From Quillaja saponaria (Eukaryota; Streptophyta; Magnoliopsida; Fabales; Quillajaceae), in assembly GCA_029379385.1 (NCBI GenBank), contig CM055613.1:14340001-14404000 (forward strand): 64,000 nucleotides of DNA, written 5' to 3'. Each line of letters starts with the position of its first letter. Position 1 is the stretch's first letter. The notes under the pieces are model-generated. The model ran no database searches. It was not told where the DNA came from and saw only the letters and a list, made by a program, of their open reading frames with translations. Positions 11,860-25,288 of this stretch are shown in pieces. Position numbers and translations under genes: made by a program.

Positions 11860-14800
11860 CTAGTCCAAATTTGTATCAGTTGGAACTTGGCCAAATATAT
11901 TGGGACAGGCTGCCCAGTTCCCCTTTTCCCTGGCCTCCCAGTATCCACCAACATAATGGTAGGTATCAGAACCTTTGTCCTTTGTAAACCACCTCGGCTT
12001 CCAACCCTTCTCTTGCATCTTTCGTGCCTGAATTTACAGCAACATAATTTTCATTTTAAGCTACTGATGCAATGTATTTCTTCATAATAAACAAAAACTC
12101 ATAACTAGCTGCATAGAATTTACCTGTCGCTGTCTTTGTTCTAACCGCAACTTCTCTGAATTGGCCATTTCATACTCTCCGTTCTCCAAACTCCTTTGGT
12201 CAGGTCTTAGCCTTGAATCTGTTGGTGGTAACTTGTCCTGTTTGTATACTACAACGTCAAAACTAATCATGCAGGATTTCACTCTTCACTGCTTAAATAT
12301 AAAGCCAAAGGTGGAAAAGAAGCAGCAAGTGGGGGATATGAACATCTTCCAACCATTACCTTAAGTCCAGGTGTGATTTCATTTAGAGTAATTGCGAAGC
12401 GTGAAAAGTTATATCTAGTTTGGAAATTGGGTGGTTTGCTCCGCTTCCATAGCAAACTTGACTTCGTCAACATATTTGATCCCTTTTCTTTACCGTCACC
12501 TGTTGCAAAATACATGCTCTCATCCCATTTCCCAAACAAAGTTGAGACTGTTTTACCGTTCTTATCTTGAACAATGCCTTGTACCTGCAGGCCAAGTTAT
12601 AAAGATCATGACAAAGTTATCTAATATGTTCATAAAACAGAAAGATTATGCAATTCAAAAGTGGGCCATCTCTCTTGACATGTATAAACTTGCTTATCAC
12701 TCTGTAGTAGTGACATGTGAATCCGAGTAGAAGAATATAACACACAAAGGCCCAATAAGAAATTAATAAAATCAACCAGGATTTAAAAAAAAAAAAAAAA
12801 TCCTATTAGAATTCTGGGGGAGAGCATAACTACAGCAAGGAAAGAATGTCAGGCATCAATATAGACAGTTGAAATTCAAGTTACATATTACGATTGAAGA
12901 CACTCTGGAATGTGCAACGAAATTGTATCATTGACAGCAAAAGGGCAAAGAACCAAAGGTACTGCAGACTGTTCAACTAAAAAGCATTGACGTAAACAAC
13001 AATTTGCAACCATCTTAAGTACTGTTTTCCAAGATATCATTCATCATCCATGAAGTATTTCTATGCAACCAGTTTGCATTTCCACTCCCTATTTCTCTAT
13101 GGAAAAAGTGCATTCAATAGATTTTATCATCAAGCGTTTACTTCAATAGATCCTATTAAATTAGAGCTTCAATCCAACTTTTATTAAATTTCCTAAAGTC
13201 AAATTGACCATAGGTAAATAGAAGAAATAATTCACTTGTTCAAAGGCAGCTCTATCAGTAACAAAAATAATAAGAATTCAAATATAACTTGTATAACCAA
13301 TGGCTAAGATGGCTGCAAGTTATAACTAATGATTAAGTTGGTCCCTAAGAGACAGGAGAGATGATAAGTTCTTTGGTAGCTAGTCTGAAATATAAGTCAA
13401 GAGAAAAAAAAAGAAAAAGAAATAAGAGGTGACATAACAAAGGGCACCTGGTGAGGGTTTCTATCAATAATTGACTGCTCCTTAAATTTGATCTTGCAAG
13501 AGTAGTCGCGATTCCCCTCTATGCGCATTGTTCCATAATGGTCACAATAAAGTTTCCCTAAAATGAGGTTGTAAATGGATGTAGTTACCTGATAGTAGAA
13601 TAGAAGGCAATCATCAGACACCTAACAAATAGTGACAAGTACTATTAAAGTCAAAACAATACCTTACTCCATTGGAAGATTTCTCCATCATCAAACTCCA
13701 AAGTCAGTACACCAACAGGATCGAGCTGGATTGAACGACCCCAAAATTTACTTTTTAAATTGCTATCTCCCCAGAATTTCCACCCACGTCCCTCACAGTG
13801 GCATGCAACAATCATGGGGTGATGACTGACCTATCTCAAGATAAAACAGCAGTAATTGTTTGATTTGCAACCAGTAACATCTTTTAAAAGGATTGATTGA
13901 ATTGAAATTATGGTATGTTGAATTCAATTTGCTATCAGTATTAACAGTATTCAAATGACTGAAGATATCTGAAAGATGCATCCCACCCCTAAATGCATGC
14001 ATGAGGCTGACACTCAAACATCAGCTCTCGGTAGCCACATAATATTTTATCACAAAAGCTTGAACTAGACATCTCATTGTACTAAATGTATAGATCCAGA
14101 AAACAGATCTACAAGTGATGGTACCTTCTCAGAGACAAAGCGAATGCCTTTATCTGGATAATCTGCCTCATATGTCTCACCCAATAATGGATTAAATGGT
14201 TTGCAGTTTCTTCCTTCCGTGCAAGCATACCCTGATACAGCAAATGCAGCCACATGTAGAATCCTCATAAGACTGTCACCCTGCATATTTGTATCACGCA
14301 AGTCAGTAGAGCGTTAATATATAAAGGATTGTAAAGATTTTGAGTACCAAAGCTTTCAGAAATCCTAGACAAGCGACTTCTTGTAAAGAATCATTGCAAA
14401 TAAAGGCATTCAAAAGTAGTTAAATTATGATAAAGGTCAATTCGATTGTATGACAAAGACTATGCAATATTATATTAGTTGAATTTTGATTTCCATCTAT
14501 TAAGAAATGAAAAGATGGAGAATTAATACACTTACCAAATTTTAAGCAGAAAAAGTTCTCCTGTCATTCCCCGTAACATGTCTGAGTGACAACTGACAAT
14601 CATCCAAACTTTTTAAAGATGAAGTTTTGCCTCACTTTGCTCAAAGAAAAACACTAGAAAGCACCAAAAGTGAACTACTAAACTAACAAAGAATGATTCT
14701 TACTTCTCACCCTCAGGTTTCTTGATTTGTTAAATCATATTATGTAAAACTGTGGTATAGATTGTATACAAAAGTAGGCTCCCTAACTAACCCCAAGTTC

Positions 14801-17470
14801 TCTGTAATCTGCACTCTGCAGTGGTTGTTTGATATCCACAAGGAATCAATAACAGAAGGAACATGCAATGCTAATTTTACCCATGAAGCCAGTTTATATT
14901 TTTTTCAGTACTAGTGTTCAGTCCAACAGAGAAAAAACATGCCAAACAATTTTATCAAAAGAAACGCTTAGCGGAGTAAAGTCAGAAAATGTATCAACAA
15001 GAAATTATAAGTCATAACACATAACATAAGCGCCTCTATGCAATCCACTGACATTCAAAAATTGCATGAAAAAAACCAACATATCTAAACAAAAAACTAA
15101 CCATTTTACCACATTCGTATGCTCGGTCTAAGAGGTAAGAGTACTCTAGCTCTTCAAAACATTTCTGTAAAGAGGATATGGGCTCGTTAAAGTAAACTGG
15201 AAGACAAACTTTTGTAAGATCCTTCCCAATATTTTCTTTGATCATTGACCATAGACTGACTCCCTTCTCTTTCTCAACTGGATCAGGCAATTTCTTCCTC
15301 CTCCTGACATGAGGATAGTTAGATCCTACAGATCTAATTGTAGCTTCTATACCATCGTCAGAATCAAGAGGATCATCATCAGATTCAAGTGACAATCTCT
15401 GAAAATCAGATCCATTACTTCTAAATGAACTAGTTGAAAAATAATCCCTTGTATCAACAAATGAATTGTTGTCATCATCAGTATCCTCTTCTGCAGCATC
15501 ATGCATGTCATGCTCATCATAAGAGTCACTTCCACTTCCTTCTGAATTTTATTCAAAAAATGCAGAAACAATTAGTATTTTGGAAAAATCTCTTCTGACT
15601 GTGTAAAATGGAAGGCAAGAAATATTCTTTCATAAACATTATCTTTCACAGTAAAATTATATAGATACAGTGAAGTGCAGGGTCAATAGATCAAAATAAG
15701 CAGTTTATTTTACAAAACACCATTCAAGAACTAAGCGAGGATTGAAAAATTGGTCATAGGTTAAGCTAGCTGGCAAACACATCACAATTAGCCATCATAT
15801 TCACCAACACAACACTTCCATTCACTCCTTTTAAGTGGAACAGAAAATAAGGGTTTTCCTATCTTACCACTGTCTTTCTCATGTGTTGATCTAAAGGAAG
15901 ATCCTAGCTCCTTTGCCTGATTTTGGCTTTCATCAACAAGTGTGTTCTCCAAGTCAACCTTTTCTGTCTGGAATATGTAGTTGATACAAGCAAATTACAA
16001 TACCAGTCAAAATAAATATCATAATCATACATATTTGAAGGAATATTACCAGTCAAAAGCAAGTTAGAGGTAGAAGAGCAAAATCCATTTTTCATACATT
16101 TGGGTTCAAAATGAATCGTCGTGCTGTTCAAGAATCTGCTTGAATAACAACATTCACTCTCATTTTGACCAGAAGAAGGAATTTTAAGTCACATGTTTTG
16201 TGAAACTATAAGATATAATTTTTGTTTCGTAAAAATGGCCATTAGACACTTGGTACTCAAATTAAAATCTACTATAATCAGAACTATTCAGCAGAAATGA
16301 TCTACTCACCCTACATGACTCATTGTCAAAACAATATTTCAAAAGACAAAAAATGAATGACATACTCAAAAGTCCTGAATCAATGTAAGATATCAGACAA
16401 AAGAAATATATCACATGTCAGTTAGCCCACAAATTACCTCTAAGTGGCGCAATGTTTCCATTAGAAGCAGCTGCTTGTGCTTGAGGACAAAAACATGCTT
16501 ATGCAACTCAGACAGCTCACTCCTCATAATGTTTTCACTATCCTGAATAGCAGCCTCACTAACACCTTCCTCTACCAACCGCTGCCTCAACTTTTCCGTT
16601 GAAACCACCACAGTCTCTGCCGGAGCCATAAGCTCTGCATTCGAAATCCGAGGAAACATGTCCTTCACGGCATGCAACGCCTCCAACCATGCCACCCTAT
16701 CCTCCCTGCTCTCCGCTCTCAGATGCAACCTCTTCTTCGTTCCCGTATATATAGAAAACCTCTTCTCATCCGATTCACTCTCTCTAATGGAACACACCTA
16801 TATCAATTCGAATGCAACATTCATAAACAAATACACCTAAAACAAATTGAAATTCCCTGAATCCGAGAAATTGAAATTCGGTGAAATTGAAAAATTAAAT
16901 ACCATGAGGTGGATTTCCCCGATGGGTTCACGGTGTCGAGATTGGCAATGGCGATGCGTATTGATTCCGTCGCAAGGACTCTTCTCCGATAATCATTGAT
17001 CCTCTTTCAACCTCTTGATTAAGCACGATCTTATTATGGCCATGGATTTTGTAATAGGAAATAACACCGTCTTGAAGAACAAACCACCGTGGACGCCAAC
17101 CGAGTCCGTAATTAACCCATTTATACAAAATGCCAGAGATTCCATTCCCTACAATTTCGTTAATCACCACCTCTCTATGATCCGCAAACACTGGTTGAAT
17201 ATCCCGATTCAACGATTTCCGAGAGCCATAAACCGCGGACGCAGACCGTTGAAATAGACGGTAATGCTGATTGTTACTGGTCTGGATTGAGGAGGTATGG
17301 TGACGATGGCGAGTAGAAGACGATCCAGGAGTACGACTAGAGGCTGATAGGGATCGGAACGACGTCGTTCTTGAGGCCGCCGGCATATTATGCAGCTCCG
17401 ATAACGAGGAAGGAGGTGGAGTCGCTTGGGTCCGATCGGGTGCGTGATGTACACAGCAAAAGGGATTCAT
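11860..17470 (-). CDS. ORP: Oxysterol-binding protein-related protein (PH + OSBP), one frame break
   Basis: Lipid/sterol transfer protein of the long ORP1/ORP2 plant group. Exons (complement): 17470-16903, 16797-16438, 15967-15868, 15541-15102, 14280-14125, 13830-13663, 13588-13448, 12584-12360, 12237-12124, 12027-11860. The start is the only ATG before [11 protein letters not shown], typical of this group. A serine-rich head (~1-90) precedes a PH domain from ~108 ([21 protein letters not shown]; later [16 protein letters not shown]). An acidic linker ([12 protein letters not shown]) leads into the OSBP domain with [19 protein letters not shown] and [19 protein letters not shown]. Exon 1 has one base too many near 16960-16975. 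The literal frame hits TGA at 16928-16930, whereas shifting gives the expected PIGEIHLM exon end. All other exons are phase-consistent; corrected length is about 812 residues. Sequencing error or a broken PH domain are both possible. Confidence 0.9.
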
Positions 17471-17619
17471 ATCATATATCAAAAAAAAAAAAAAATCTGA
17501 CGATCAAGAAATGGTCATAACTAACCACAAGAGACAATAGAGAGAGATTGAGAGAGAAAAGTTGTTGTTAACGGCTAAACTATACGATTCGAGGCTCGCC
17601 GCGAAAATCGGGGCTATAT

Positions 17620-19640
17620 TTTTAGATAAAGTTCTGAAATTATTTTTTTGAAAAAAATATATATACGCGGTTCTGTTAAATTGAATTTTAATGAATTTAA
17701 AAAAAATTTAAAGAACGAGTAAAAAGGTTAGCGATTCCGACAACTCCAGATGACCAAACCCTGCCAGCTGACGCGGGTAATTATGGAGTTTGACTGTTTT
17801 GACTATCAACATAAATGGGTTTAAAGGCCTTATTTATATTATTTTGTACTTAATTTCGCTTTTTCCTTTTTTCTCTAGGTATGAATGGCCGACGAGTGAG
17901 GTGCTTGAAAGTGAGACACGTGGATAATAAAATTTGGTCCCGCCTCTTAATTTTCGAATTTTATGATGTAGGGAAATGAATAATTTGATTTTTTTTTATT
18001 ATATGAATTAATAATGAGCTTTTTTTTTTTTAGTAAATTATTTTAATTTTTCTTAGATTATGTTATTTTTATACGGTTTAGATCCTCCCCTCTTCAAGTT
18101 AAATTTCTTATTTTATTGTCTAATTATTAAGAGAAATATGATTTAATTATTTCTAACTAAAAATAAATAATGAAAAACAATGTAAAATTTTATAAGTTTT
18201 TAGAGGATATGAAATTGATCTTGCCAAAGGTTGGAAATATATATAATTTTTTAGTAACATCATAATAACACATAGTTATTAATTTAAATAAATAACTGTA
18301 AAATTATTTTTTCTCAGTAATTAAAAATAACATTATTGGGTCTAATTTTGAAACCATAAAATGCTTAATTATTTTCTTCAAACTATACCAAATAAGCATT
18401 AAACTAGTTAATTGACCAAACACTCAGTGGGTCACACACTTTTGAGGTCTAAAATGTACCAAATGTCTTATCACAATCACCATCCATATTTCTACGCTAG
18501 CTCTCGTATTCATTAATTTGCCTGAAGTAGTTGGTTTGAACGCGTGGACTTAGGACCAATTCGCTGGACATAACAAAGACTTAGTCACGTCTCAATACTC
18601 TTTTGTCAACTTTGATAATATTTTGAAGGGGGTATTATGATTTTTTTTACTGTTTAATTAATTATATTTTCTTATAAAAAAAAATTAATTATTTTAAAAA
18701 ATATATATTATTTTTTATTTTTTAAAAAATTCAATATTACTTTTTAAAATATCACAATAAATATTTTCTAAAACATAGTTATAACTTTTTTAAAATTAAA
18801 AATCTATACAAGGTCTTTATTAATTTTAAAAAATATTTTATTCTCATTTTATTTATTATTTTTACAATACACATCAATTTATATACAAAATTATTAAATA
18901 GAATTGTTGCGTATTTTAACAGCTTGCTCGATGTGAATACCAACAAGCTTTTAATTTTCTGCAACATCAAAGATTTTTTATTTAGACAAATATGCCTATA
19001 GTTTGTCATATTTCAACATTTTAATTTTGAATTGTTAAAATATATGCTTTTCCAAATAGAAAACAAGAGAAAGTTAAATAAATTTTAATTAATTTTTGAT
19101 TTAGACAAATATACCTACAATATTTGTCATATTCAATATGTATCCATACTCTAATTTATGTACATAATCAAAACATCTCAAATTAACAAAAAGAAATACA
19201 TGTTAGCATTATTTAAAAATAAAAAAATAAATTAAAATACATATCTTTATTATTTAAATATCAAAACTAATTATATAAAATATATTTGAAACAAATTTTT
19301 GTAAAAATATTTCAAAATAGACATATTTACCATAATCTTAATACTTTACATCTCTTTTAAAAAATAAAATAAAATAATTTTTTAAATTTTACAACATTTT
19401 TTCTTTAACTCATCCACACTTTTTCAACATTTTAATACACTAATTTTCAAAAACTCTACATGAAATTTTTTTTTACACATACTTAACTAAAAGACTCATT
19501 ATATAGAGAAATAAGCTGTTTTAGGCTTTTAGCAACAAAAAGAAAAATGATCTGTAGCTTAAGCTTTGCCTTTTTTAAGTGTTAAAAAAAAAAAAAAAAT
19601 TGCCAAAATGAATAAACCAGAAAAAATTGCAATTTTGCAT
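17620..19640. other. AT-rich intergenic spacer between ORP and NIFK genes
   Basis: This is a divergent spacer with long A/T tracts and only short frames lacking recognisable motifs. No transposon ends or RNA genes were identified. Confidence 0.55.
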
Positions 19641-19644
19641 AATT

Positions 19645-19740
19645 TGGGCTGGGCAAACCTGAGACTATTATCTTGGCTTGCCCCTAAGTTGGATCCATGC
19701 CCTTTTCATCTCTTCGGCCATACGAAGTCACGAACCCTAA
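19645..19740 (+). promoter_or_regulatory. Site II-like and telo-box motifs upstream of NIFK
   Basis: TGGGCT (19645-19650) followed by GGGC, and AACCCTAA (19733-19740), lie about 130-220 bp before the ATG. Site II (TGGGCC/T) and telo-box (AAACCCTAA) elements are known to occur together in promoters of plant ribosomal-protein and ribosome-biogenesis genes, which fits the NIFK-like product. The assignment is by motif only. Confidence 0.5.
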
Positions 19741-19867
19741 CTAGGGGAAGACAGACTTCTACGAAGCACAGGACCGGAGAAAGAATCCTCCTTTCACTCT
19801 TCTGTCCCTTACCACAAACTAGGTTTATCAAAAGCTTGTAGCCTCTCTCTCTATCTTTGCTACTGTA

Positions 19868-22800
19868 ATGGGGATCAAGGAAAAGAAAGCTTTGAAGAAG
19901 AATTTGAAGAAGGCTGCCTCTAAGCTATCTGGTTCCATTAATAAAGCAGAGGGTGCCGATTTCTTGGTACGTGAATGCTAACATACTTGTGCCTTGCGAT
20001 TTCCTGTCTATGACAAGTTATGAATCTATAAATTCATTTATTTTTTTTGTTTTTTTGTTCATATACTAAAAGCCTTTAGAAGGTGGTCCGGGCCTCAAAC
20101 TTCCGGTTGAAAAGCCGCTGCAAAATACTGCTACAGTTTGTTATGTTGGTAGAATACCACATGGGTTCTACGAGAAGGAGATGGAAGGTGTTCTTAGTTT
20201 TTAAATTGCATATTATCAGTTTTTAGTTATGGGGTTGCTCTTTTCTTGATACTGAATAAATGAATTTTTTTTGCAGAGTTTTTTAAACAGTTTGGTACTA
20301 TCAAGAGATTAAGGATTGCAAGAAATAAAAAGGTTAGAATCTTTATCTTACTTTCAGAGGTTCCATTTAAGTAACTGTAAATTTGTGTGAAGTTGATGTT
20401 CAAACATAAGGTTTAGCTATATTTGGTGGTAACTTGTCTATTGCTGGTCTACTAATATTGGGCAGTCATCAAATGTAACTGTGCGGTTAACATATCAGGT
20501 TAAACGTGGATTTTCAAACAGTTCAAATTGTATACCTTTAGACGCGATAGCTTTCTCAATGAAACTAGATAGCTGATCAGTGATCAGTTGGGCTTTGTTG
20601 GGAACTTAGAAAGGTGACGAGAATTAGAATGGACTTGCTTAATTGCTGAAGGTATTATGATTCTTTTTGAGCATTTCTAAATTGCTTAAGATCGTTTGTA
20701 GCAGTCCTCTTGAAGACTTTATCTCTTCCATAAGGATGAGAATGCCAAGATATTTAAGAAACTCATGATTAATATTTTCCAGATTAAATCAATTAGTAGC
20801 TGCCAATAGGGGTGAGCATGATACCACAAAAACTGAAAAACCACTTCACAACAGACCAAAATCACCCTCAACCGAACCAACCCGAAATTCCACTTCACTT
20901 TCGGTTGAAAATATAACAGATATTTTGGGTCGATTACATATTTTGGTCCACAAATTTTTTCAACCTTGGTGACCTACCAGACCGAAAATATGTAACGTTT
21001 TTGTTATTTTATATTTGGCTACTTTGTTCTTATTTGTTGAAATTATATTGTATTATACACCTTAGCCACATAGAATCCAAGCCCATTAGATAAGTACTAA
21101 GACTTCATTTCTCTTAACTCTTCATCTGCTCTGCTAATCAGTAGCCACTGCTTCACCTTCTCAACATTACTGTCTCCTTCAACTATTGCTTTTAGATATT
21201 TTTGAGCTCTCCTCTCTTTTATTCTGTGATTGCAATAGTGGAAGACCTTGAAGTCTTTTTGCTCTGAATCATTTTCAGTGTTGTTCGTGGCGTTCTCAGT
21301 TTCTCAATCTCTAGATCTGAGAACTTAAAGGCTTGTCTACAATGACAAGCTTTCAATTTTCTGAATTTGAGGGAGGCTTATGATAATTTTAATTTTGCAT
21401 GTGGATTTAGGTTTAGGACTCACTTCTAGGAAATAAGGAATTTTATTTCTGACCAGGATTTTGGTTTCTAGAATGTTCTAAATCTTGAGATGCTATTTGT
21501 GTAGTCTTTGCAGATAGATTTCACATGAAATTTTGATATAATTATAAATGGCTTGAGTTTTGTTGCATTTTATCACTACCTTTTGTCTTCATCTTCTAGT
21601 AACCATTCATATATATTTTTTTTTAACCGACCAACCCGACCGAAATTTGAAGAAATTGTGGGCAACTGAAAATGTTGGTTGCGTAATCTGTTGAAATTTT
21701 TGAGCTACCAATACAGTTGGGTTGGTTGGCAAGAGGGTCCTAAACCGATCTGACCCGACCGATTGCTCACCCCTAGCTGCCAAACCTAGATTCTTGAACC
21801 TCTATTGCTCTGAGTGCTTGTAAGTAATGAATTGGATAAAGTGTATAAGGTTCTGCGAAGGTGTTATTGTCATTTGGTTATGGCTGCTTCTTATTTGCTA
21901 TCACCTTGCAGACTCTCATTTTCATTAAATCTGGTTCTTAAGCTATTGATGAAGACCTTCTTTTGGTTAGAAAACCAGCTTGAAAATCTGTTTCCACCTG
22001 AATCCACTCCCATTATAGCCCCTCCCCCGAGAAAAAAATATTGATGTGAATCTGAGCTATACTTTCAGATGGATGTGGTATTTTTTGATAATTGACATTT
22101 TTTTTTTCTTGATGGTGTTCTGCAGACTGGAAAGTCAAAGCATTTTGGGTTCATTCAATTTGAGTCTCCTGAGGTAGTATTTTTTCATTAGAATCTGCTC
22201 ATATATTTGTTTTTCACTGTGTTAACACTGTCTTTGCTTGCTTACTTGCAGGTGGCACAAGTTGTAGCTGATTTCATGCATAACTATCTAGTGCTTGAGC
22301 ACGTGTTGCAGGTTCATTTAATTCCTCCTGAGGATGTTCATCCAAAGTTGTAAGTAATTAAGTACTTTCATTACTAATGCATATCATTGTACAGTTTTGG
22401 TATTTGACATTTTCTTGTAATTTTTCTATTGTACACTTATGCATTCAATTGGTGTGGCACCTAAATGGGTGGTGGTCAGTACTTTGAGCAAGCTAATTCT
22501 TCTGTAACTAATCAAGTCCACTTTTGAAAGCTCTTGTCTCTAGCATTTAGAAAAAAAATTGGGAGTTGTTGACGAATTAGTTGATGGGTTAGAAGTCTTG
22601 AGGTGCCTCAGCATTTTCAATTTCTCTCTTTCACACAGGAAGCTGTACAATTGAATTTGTTCTAACATTACTTTCTGCCTTTAACATCGGTCTCTTCAAC
22701 CCTGAAACAGTCTAGACTCTAGAAATCTTTGTAGTCTCCTACAACCTCAAACCCAAAGCTAGGTGGCCATGTCTCATATTTGTTCCTCACCAAGGTGAAA

Positions 22801-23434
22801 GAATGGAAGTGTCCTTGATTTCAGTATTGGTCCTTATTTACTAGGCTTATAAGATATTCTCACTAATTAATTTGCAGTTCTGTATTAATCATGTAAAAAG
22901 TTGTATAATATTTGTGACCTAAGAAGTGCACTTCTTGAGGTGATGCTTATTCCTTGCTTCTCTCTGATCTTATTCTCTATAGATGGAGGGGTTTTAATTA
23001 TCGCCGCAAGCAGGTGGACTGGGTCCAAATTGAAAGGAAGCGGCTTAACAAGGTACTTTGTATGATTATTGAAAGACATCGTCTTTTTTTTTTTTTTGTA
23101 TCTATGAATTCTCTAAACAAGAAATAGAAGTTCTCTAAGTATTCCATCTTGGTGTTGATTTTTAGGAAAGAACACTAGAAGAGCAACAGAAGTTGGTGGA
23201 AAAGATCAAGAAGCGTGATCAAAGCCGGCGGAAGAAGTTAGCGGCTGCAGGCATTGATTATGAGTACCCTGAAATTGTAAGTTTGTTCATCTTTGGATTA
23301 TGCGGCTGAATGGTGGCTGTTGTCATTTGCTGCACTCGTTTTGTTGTGTTTGTTATTTGCTTATATTCTGTATTGTGGTTTTGCAGGTTGGTATCAGCCA
23401 GCCTACTCCTAAGAAGATAAAGTTTGAAGACTAG
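19868..23434 (+). CDS. NIFK/Nop15-like nucleolar RRM protein
   Basis: Likely nucleolar RNA-binding factor in 60S ribosome assembly, related to MKI67 FHA domain-interacting nucleolar phosphoprotein and yeast Nop15. Exons: 19868-19966, 20073-20187, 20277-20332, 22126-22173, 22252-22349, 22983-23052, 23166-23276, 23387-23434; all phases agree, giving 214 residues. The head is lysine-rich (MGIKEKKALKKNLKKA). One RRM spans ~50-130: RNP2 is VCYVGRIPHGF and RNP1 is KHFGFIQFES. After it come YRRKQVDWVQIERKRLNK, a basic coiled segment (EEQQKLVEKIKKRDQSRRKK) and the C-terminal KKIKFED. Plant members are similarly short and lack the long animal tail. Intron 3 is enlarged by a hAT insertion but splice sites are intact. 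Confidence 0.93.
20807..21775. mobile_element. Non-autonomous hAT element with 8-bp TSD, in NIFK intron 3
   Basis: The 969-bp element begins TAGGGGTGAGCA and ends TGCTCACCCCTA, a perfect 12-bp terminal inverted repeat of hAT type. It is flanked by identical GCTGCCAA at 20799-20806 and 21776-21783, the 8-bp duplication hAT transposases make. Subterminal AACCGA/ACCCGACCGA motifs recur near both ends. No transposase frame is visible, so mobility would depend on another copy. Its orientation relative to the gene cannot be read from the ends. Confidence 0.95.
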
Positions 23435-24242
23435 TAGGCCAGGGACCAAGCAGAGAAACTTCTGGGCAACCAAAATTGGATGTTTGTTTGTTGCTGTTTT
23501 GTTCTTTTTTTTCTCTTTCATTTCTGTGCTTCGGAATTTTAAATGGAAATAGACTACCATTTGCATAAATTGCGGATAGTGAATAGATGTTGCTAAAACC
23601 AATTCTCATTTGGTTATCCAAGTAGTCGATGTGGGATGAATTTCTCCAATGATTGTAAATCATTTGATTCAATTATGTAGCCCCTTCCTTCATGCCTATA
23701 TAACCATTAATTTTTTTTTGCTAACAATATAAACATTTCATTTGAAATAAATTTAGATAATGAACAAATTTTGTGGGTTATTCTTTTTCCCTGCCGTCAG
23801 GCACCCTGATTACCAATTTTTTTTTTCTTTTAACTGTTTAATTCTTATGTTTCCAATAAAGGTTAAATCGGTAATTTCAGATAATTAAAATAAAGCTAAA
23901 AAACCACGAAAATATGAACCGCCAATTAATTCAAGGCCTTGTCCGTTAACCGAGAAAGAAAAAAAAAAAAAAAAAAAAGAACACAGAAAACTTTTATAAT
24001 TTCAAGATGTACCAAAAGTATGGTTATTTACATAAAAAGTATTTATTGAAGGTCATAATTGCAATAAAGTACTAAAATACTCGCATTCATTCGTAAAATA
24101 AATTGTTTCCCACAACGAGGGACGGAGGAGTCTGAAAGAAAGAGAGAGAAAGTTCTCCGCTGAAAGCTCAGATTATACGAAACGAGTCCGCTCTCTCCTC
24201 TCCATTCTCTATGCATTTTAGCGTCCCAACTTGAGCTTTCTC

Positions 24243-25199
24243 TGTAAGTAAGATCTACTCTCTTCCCCTTGAATCTCTCTCTTTCTCTCTCGTTGCACCT
24301 TATGACTTTCACTCTGCTTTGCAACTGAAACAATTTAGTTCTGGCGGGAATGAAGGTTTTGCACCATTGTCGGTGTTTTGAAGATTTCCATTTGTTAAAT
24401 TCTATTTTTCTTGTTAATGGGTTTGAGATTCATTGGGTTCGTTGGTTATTTTCTCAATGATTCCTTATTGCTCGTAAGTCGCGGCGCCATGTTATTTGTA
24501 CCAATGTCTATTTGTTTTTAGATCCCCAAAACTGAACGCTCTAGGGTTTCTGTTTCTTTTATCGTATGTGGGTTTCTTTTATATGTTTTGGGAGCTTAGA
24601 AGTTAGGGGAAACCGAGAAACAAATGGGTTTTGAATATCGGCCTCTATATTGTTTCGGTTTTCTGAAGTGAAAGTTTTATTTTCTGGAACTTATAGCGTG
24701 TGGGTTTCCAGCTGAATGCTTTTTCGACCCTTTAGTTTAGGTACATTGCTTATAGATTTAAGTAGGGTCTATGCTGGAGGGATTGTTCTACAGCTCTTTC
24801 TAGATGGTTCTGACAGGAAGTAATGCACCATTTTTCTAATTTGTTTAGGGTTTTTCTGTCACTGACACAATGCTTTCTCAAATGAATCTGATTTCCGCAA
24901 CTTGGAGTGAATTTTAATGTGCTACGAGAAATGTCTTTGGGATAGAATTTCGGTTTCAGTTATATTCCGTCCATGCTGACTCTATGGTAGCCAGGACAAT
25001 CAAGAAATAGAAGGAAAAGAATCCAATTTTTTTTACCAGCTGGAAGGTTTTTATGAATTAAATATTCAGTTAATTAAACCAACTTTCACAAAAGGGTGGT
25101 TTCTTGCTTCTGTATTTTACAATTGCTTATAGCCCCGAGTTTGATTTTTAACTGCAATAGTCATATCTCTAAGGGGTTTGTTTCAAATTCTTTTTGCAG
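24243..25199 (+). other. Probable 5' UTR intron of the DDT-domain gene
   Basis: A donor-like CTCTGTAAGTAAG (GT at about 24243) and an acceptor TTTTTGCAG ending at about 25199 bracket DNA with no coding frame that would join the reading frame. It is followed by ~90 bp of leader before the ATG at 25289. Inferred from splice motifs only; transcript data would settle it. Confidence 0.45.
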
Positions 25200-25288
25200 G
25201 GTGCATTTGTGTGCATGACATAAAGTAAAATTCTCATACTCAGGGTACTGGTGTGGATTGCTTCTATTTCCGGGTTGTTTGAGATATA

